NCBI GenBank assembly: GCA_949357655.1
Contig: CASHTG010000002.1
Coordinates: forward strand, 1,302,001 to 1,366,000
DNA length: 64,000 nt
Direction of reading: 5' to 3'
Source of the DNA: Parascedosporium putredinis
Taxonomy: Eukaryota; Ascomycota; Sordariomycetes; Microascales; Microascaceae
Each line of letters opens with the position of its first letter. Within the stretch, counting starts at the first letter, position 1. Positions 59,301-64,000 of this stretch are shown in pieces. The notes beneath the pieces were generated by a model that saw only the letters and a list, made by a program, of their open reading frames with translations, was not told where the DNA came from and did no database searches. Made by a program: the position numbers and the translations under genes.

Positions 59301-60293
59301 GATTGCAAGGGTCGGCCAAGCTCAGGCTGCCAATGGCGGCCCAAATTATCGCTGGGTTATAGCTGAGAAGGGTAGCGAATAGGGTCGAAGGCCGGTGAGG
59401 AAGGCAACGTCGGTTTATTCGCGTGGTCAGGCTTGTAACGATGGTCGCTTTGCTAAGTGGTCTAGCAGGTGAAGTGGGCAGATGTCGCGAGGAGAATTTG
59501 ATATCGTCAAAACGGGAGGTGGTCGAGTGGTTCGGCGGTTTCAATCCAATATCTGCGCGAAGGCGTGCTCGAGGAGCGGATTTGGGACCTTATCGCAAGG
59601 CGAGAATTCGGGAGGAAATTTTTGTCTTGCCTCGGTTCATACAAACAAAATTGTTGGTTTTTTTATTTCCCTCTGTTCAATAATCAATAGATCGTCGGCG
59701 CTCTCGTCCTTGTTCGGTTTTGAGAGTGTGGATGGGACGGTGTTGGTTGCTTGTTCGATTCTCTCCCACAGCAAAAGGAAAAATGGGAGAATGTCAAGTG
59801 AGGGGGTGTTGAGGTCAAGTGGTGGCGGGGGACAGTGACATCCCTTTTCCAAAGGTAATCTGCGTGCGGCGACTAAAGGGACAGACTTGATCGATATGCC
59901 TGATTGAAGGGATGAGGAACAACCAAAGGCAACCTTTCAAAGCCCGCACGGTGACACAAGAGGAATTCCCGCCTTAATAGGCCATTCTTACGAGTAGCCG
60001 CGTGGAGGGAATACTTGTACAATTGATCAATGCTGACCCGGAACCCTGACTCTCCGTGTGGCCGTGCTTAGGCTAAGGGAGGCTCTGTTCGCTCTTGGCT
60101 GAAGCAAGAGCGAGTGGATTGCCAAGCCCATCAATCCTTCCTCACCTTCACAAGCCATTTCGCCAGGCCAAAATACTACATACATGTAGGCCAAGAGGGA
60201 ACAAAAATAACCATGAATGACGCGCTTCAATCAACGGGGGAAAAAGGAAGGGAAAGGAAAAAAGGAAAAAAAGCCAGTGAGGTGCGGGGTGTT

Positions 60294-60314
60294 TGTCAGG
60301 AATATTACCTGACA
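60294..60314. repeat. 7-bp inverted repeat with 7-nt loop
   Basis: TGTCAGG, loop AATATTA, CCTGACA. The loop contains the self-complementary AATATT. It was examined as part of a tRNA and rejected. Confidence 0.85.
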
Positions 60315-60627
60315 GTCGGGATTTGAACACTGGCGTGGGGCCCAATATGTTACAATGGTGTTCACCACATTAACTACACCGACATCAATGGCGTCCCCCA
60401 AAACCTAAAAACGAGCATGCCACAGCCAAGAAACAACATGAGATGTGGCAAGGCCTTGCCACGAGTTTTAGGAGGAACGAGACCTCGTAGAGACTTATCG
60501 CATCCTCTCCTTGGCGTCCTTCTCAAGTCATAGATTTTTCTAGGCATGCCTTGTCAATCAATCCCTTTGATTCATCAAAATTTCCACTTCCAAACATACC
60601 TGGAGGAAGGGTCAAGTGGGGATATCC

Positions 60628-60647
60628 ATCCAATGGATCCATTGGAT
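60628..60647. repeat. Perfect 20-bp palindrome centred on GGATCC
   Basis: ATCCAATGGATCCATTGGAT reads the same on both strands. It is the longest member of the ATGGATCCAT group in this window, and a further GGATCCATC follows directly. Confidence 0.95.
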
Positions 60648-61452
60648 CCATCATTGATCTCCATCAATAAACAGCCAGCTGTCGTCTTTGGACCCTCTCT
60701 GGCCCTATGCCAGCCGCTAGTGCACTCGGACAATTCTGAACGATGGCTCGAGCATAACTCTAAAAATGGACCATGTGTTTAGAGGGAGTGGCGGAGCGAT
60801 TTCTTTGTGGGGGCTCGGGTGAGGGCTTCAATGTTTCTTGGACGAGCCGTCCGGTCCTTCCGCACGCCCTCATGGCCAGCCCACAACTGTCTGGGGAGGA
60901 AATTAACCGTGCCTTTGACCGGGTACAATCAACTGGTATGTCATTCTCAGGCATGACGCAAGTCAACATCAGATGGAGCCTCAGTCGTAAAGCAGAACCA
61001 GTAATCAACGCCGTTGAAATGGATCCATCGATGTTTTTCGGATGCCATGTCAGCCTTGATCTCACTGCATGCATATCCACTTATCGGTCTGTTCGAGTGA
61101 CTATGCTGGGCGAAACCAACAAATTGACTTTTCGTGAGATGCGATGTGTATTGTGAGAGCAAAATCTCCCTCTAGTGTACATGTAAGGCTACGAGCAAAA
61201 CCAACATCTATAAAGTTCATGCGTTCCATCATCCGGGACCAGGCTTTCCCCTTCCCGCCCTTAAATGTACATGTAGCAAAAATTAAAACGAAGTTCAGGC
61301 TCCAATGGTATGACATCCATTGTAATGACACTAATAATGAGGTCAAGATGGGGTTGCTCCAAGGGGTAACTAAAAATAAAAAATAAAACAAAACAAAATC
61401 CAGCACAATCCATTTCGAGTCGCGCTACCGGTTTAGAATCATCGATGCTGTG

Positions 61453-63736
61453 TTAGACATTGGGGGAGAGAAGATCATATTTGACACATCGTTCAACCTA
61501 ATGCGAAAAAATTAGCCGAAAGGGTAAAGAGAAGGGGTGAAGAGAGACGACACAACCAAGGGCACTTGTTGACGATTGACTGGGCGGGCTCGACTTACAT
61601 CTTCAACGCTCGCTTGGAGGAAACGTCTCGTTTCAAGGCCCATCCAAATCAGAATCATTGAGAAATCACCCGACTTGGCCATCTTTGCACCACTCTGGGC
61701 GCTCAATTGCCGAAGAATGGGCAGTGAACTCCTCAACAAGTCTGCGTTGGGGTTCAGGTTTCTTCCAATGCCCTCAAGCAGCAAAATACTGATTACAACA
61801 TTCACGAAGTCTCCTCCAGACGCACGTGGTGATTTCTCACCATAGCTAGGACGCACTGGAGAATGTCTCCTAGCTTAATATTTCCCAGCGCTAACGTCCG
61901 TCCCTTGACGTCTAACACAAGGTGCTGCATCTTGAGCGCAAACACCTCCTTGTCGATTACGGCGTCGGGCTGCCTGCATCGCTCGCACATGAGATTTCCC
62001 GCCTTGTACCCATCAAACTCGGCCACGGCCCGAAAGAGATCAAGGAAATTTTGCCTGTTCGTATTATTAAGCTCTGTCACGAGGCCGGCATCGATGAAGA
62101 TGAGCTGTGGTCTGTAGCCCTCGCGCTCTAGCCGCTGAAGTTCGGCCCTCCACGATTCCGGGTCCTTATTCCGCAAATGTGGCTCTAGGCGCGATCTAAC
62201 AAGCTCCGTGGCGTCATTTGGTGGCTCAGTGATGGCGGGCGTTGGTTTCCAAAGTCGGGGATTTCTGGCTGCGCAGGTTGGTAGAAGCGCACCATGATGT
62301 TTCCAGGGTGTAGGTCTGCATGGACAAAATTGTCGAGAAGGAGCATTCGGAGAAACGCGTCGAGGCCTTCGTCGGCTATATCGGTACTAAAAACGCCACC
62401 GCCGTAGTCGAGGAAGGCGGAGAGGGGTATGCCATTGGCAAACTCTTCCACAAGCACATTACGGGTCGTCAATTCGGGATACGGATAAGGAAACCATGCG
62501 GTCGTGCGGTCTTTGAAGTGCTTTCGAAACCGGGCCAGGTTCGCCGCCTCTATCCGTAAGTCCAACTGGAGCTTCATCATATCCCCAAACTGGCCAACTT
62601 CGTCGGGCAAGGATAGCCATTCGATCGACGGGATGATGTCGAGAACACGTGCGAAAAACCCCATGATGCGCAGGTCCCGGCGCACTATCTTTTCAACCCT
62701 TGGATGCAGCACCTTGACAGCGACAGAGTGAGACGGCACCCTCTGCGGAGTCTGCTTGAGTATGTGTTGGACGTTGCGCACAACGTCCTGCCTAAGATTC
62801 CACGGCTCTCGTTCGAGGTCCGCATCACTCGGTATGGCGAGGTCGGGCCTCAGCTTCGCCTTGTATACCTGCGCAATGGCGCCGACGCCGAGGGGCCTTT
62901 CGTCGAACTCGGAAAATATATCTTCAAACTTTTGCCCGCCAAATGCCGCTTCGATAATTTTTCGAGTTTCGTGCATGGAGTGCGCCGGCGCGTGGGAGTG
63001 GAGCTTCGACATGACATCACACATCTGCGTAGGGAAGATATCGGTTCGGGAGGCCGCCCATTGCCCTAACTGGATGTCACGATCGCCATTAGAAACCGTC
63101 CAAGAAGGAAAGAAATAATAGAAGGGATATGTGTTTTTGGTGCCCAACACTTACTTTAATGAAGGCAGGGCCCGCCCATTCCATAGCCTGTACCAAAAAT
63201 GCATACCACCACAGAGCCCCAACCCGTTCATTGTCGCGATCCGATTGCTTCCTCCCAACCCACATCACAGGAACAGCGAGCAGGACGGGGACGAATATGA
63301 CCGTGAGGTGTAGAAATCGCGCGCCAGTGCATAGGGGCTCCCAAATATGAATGTCGATAAAGTAAAGGACTCGGTATAGTATTCGCGTTAGAGAGTTTGT
63401 TTGCTCTCTTCCCTTGGTGGTTTTCGACGCCTCTAACTCAGTGCGAGATGTTTCGAGGAGCCGTGCCTCCCAGGTTTTATCGGAATTATTGTCGCCATCC
63501 TCGCTGAGCTCAACGAAGGCAAGAGTTCCTAGGGCCGCTGCCCCAGAGGTTGACAAAAGAACGGTTGATACGCGATTGGGCCGTCGGAAATGTATCGTAG
63601 GGGGTCGACGGCTGGGTTGAAATTGTCTGTGATAGTTAGCTGAGCCACGAAAGGGTCGAAAGTAGCACGTCAGGCTTGTAGAGAAGGGTCGTATCCGGCC
63701 GGCGGAGCGATCAAAGAGACGCCATGCCGGTCCCAT
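61453..63736 (-). CDS. Mitochondrial ABC1/ADCK (UbiB) family atypical kinase
   Basis: Atypical kinase-like protein of the UbiB/ABC1/ADCK family, linked in yeast and mammals to coenzyme Q biology. Three exons: 63736-63155, 63069-61599 and 61497-61453. The N-terminus is Arg/Ser/Phe-rich (MGPAWRLFDRSAGRIRPFST), as for a mitochondrial presequence. A membrane helix, TVIFVPVLLAVPVMWVG, precedes the KxGQ motif in AFIKLGQWAASRTDIFP, split by the first intron. Then come GVGAIAQVYKAKL (the Ala-rich loop), VAVKVLHP (the Lys), FVHADLHPGNIMV (catalytic loop) and LIFIDAGLVTEL (DFG position). The last exon gives VEDVERCVKYDLLSPNV. Two missing bases are inferred: near 62225 (before EPPNDATE) and in VRLEGDFVN. 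All phases then close at 700 codons (699 aa). It seems closest to the ADCK2/Cqd1 branch (inference from motif wording), so I give no symbol. Confidence 0.9.
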
Positions 63737-64000
63737 CTCGTGTTTCGGCCAGAATGGGTTTATTCTGTGGGAGAGGGAGTGTCCATTGAGCGTCGTTCGG
63801 TCCTTGACATTATTTTCAGCTCTAGGATACGGCTGCCAACGTCCCCAAAATGCATCGCATGATCAGTTCCAACTCTTCCTTTCAAGGCTTTTAGGGAATC
63901 CCACTTCCCCAATTACCTGTCGGTTGCGTCACGATCGGAAACTTGCGGGTCGAGCCCCCTTTGCAATTGCGTCGGCAAATCGCGGGTCATCCCCGGGTCA
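63737..64000. other. Window end, upstream of the ABC1 gene
   Basis: Presumably the promoter and leader of the ABC1-family gene. Nothing else is seen before the window ends. Confidence 0.4.

Larger units (their letters stand above)
59301..61452. other. Intergenic with nested palindromes
   Basis: About 2.15 kb with no supported gene. It includes TACATGTA at 60181, 61188 and 61268, a hairpin at 60294-60314, the 20-bp palindrome at 60628-60647, and ATGGATCCAT at 61019-61028. The upstream part is presumably the promoter of the DUF7053 gene. Confidence 0.5.

Noticed and set aside
60290..60370. Possible tRNA on the minus strand (GTTCAAATCCC with nearby hairpin)
   Set aside because: The T-stem has three mismatches in five pairs and no cloverleaf forms. 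Only the simple inverted repeat at 60294-60314 remains.
1..64000. Mass pseudogenisation as the cause of the broken frames
   Set aside because: Essential genes (ils1, arp6) are equally affected. Defects are single-base, largely loss-biased and often in homopolymers, with splice sites and motifs intact and no excess of C-to-T changes that would suggest repeat-induced point mutation.
1..64000. CRISPR arrays, insertion sequences, prophage or bacterial operons
   Set aside because: No regularly spaced repeats, transposase frames, Shine-Dalgarno patterns or polycistronic layout were seen; all genes have eukaryotic features.

Overview
The window is nuclear DNA of a filamentous ascomycete (Pezizomycotina), most likely a Sordariomycete and perhaps Sordariales. 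The grounds are short GT-AG introns (mostly 55-200 nt) with CTAAC-like branch points, gene spacing of roughly one gene per 3.5 kb, and the gene families present: GH11 xylanase with a CBM1, AA8-AA12 haemoquinoprotein, CFEM protein, SIT siderophore transporter and DUF7053 protein. Placement below class level is inference. I see no bacterial, organellar, viral or CRISPR sequence and no transposon.

I support 18 protein-coding genes. Left part (1-19 kb): an MFS sugar transporter, a Sip5-type RING protein convergent with an Ara2-type aldo-keto reductase, a 3.9 kb gene-poor stretch, a secreted AA8-AA12 oxidoreductase, and the actin-related protein Arp6. Middle (19-37 kb): an F-box protein with a cysteine-rich tail, a large UFD1/zinc-finger protein with an AZUL-like C-terminus, a SET-domain protein with a predicted signal peptide, a small membrane protein with a polyarginine run, and the GH11-CBM1 xylanase. 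Right part (37-64 kb): cytoplasmic isoleucyl-tRNA synthetase, an SDR, an AIF/AMID-like flavoprotein and a GNAT acetyltransferase (all on the minus strand), a SIT transporter, a CFEM GPI-anchor candidate, a DUF7053 protein and an ABC1/ADCK-family protein.

There is no operon-like gene cluster. Recognisable themes are plant-biomass attack (GH11-CBM1, AA8-AA12, sugar transporter) and iron or redox handling (SIT transporter, CFEM, AIF-like). A perfect inverted repeat of the fungal iron-GATA site (ATCWGATAA) lies upstream of the SIT transporter.

Two features set this sequence apart. First, 16 of the 18 genes need single-base frame corrections to give a full-length product. Many of these fall in short homopolymers, most look like missing bases, and after correction nearly every exon model closes in phase to a normal length. 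I read this mainly as base-calling error, not mass pseudogenisation. Second, the intergenic DNA is strongly enriched in two short palindromes: TACATGTA (14 copies, about 1 expected) and ATGGATCCAT (6 copies, about 0.06 expected). None lies in a called coding exon.
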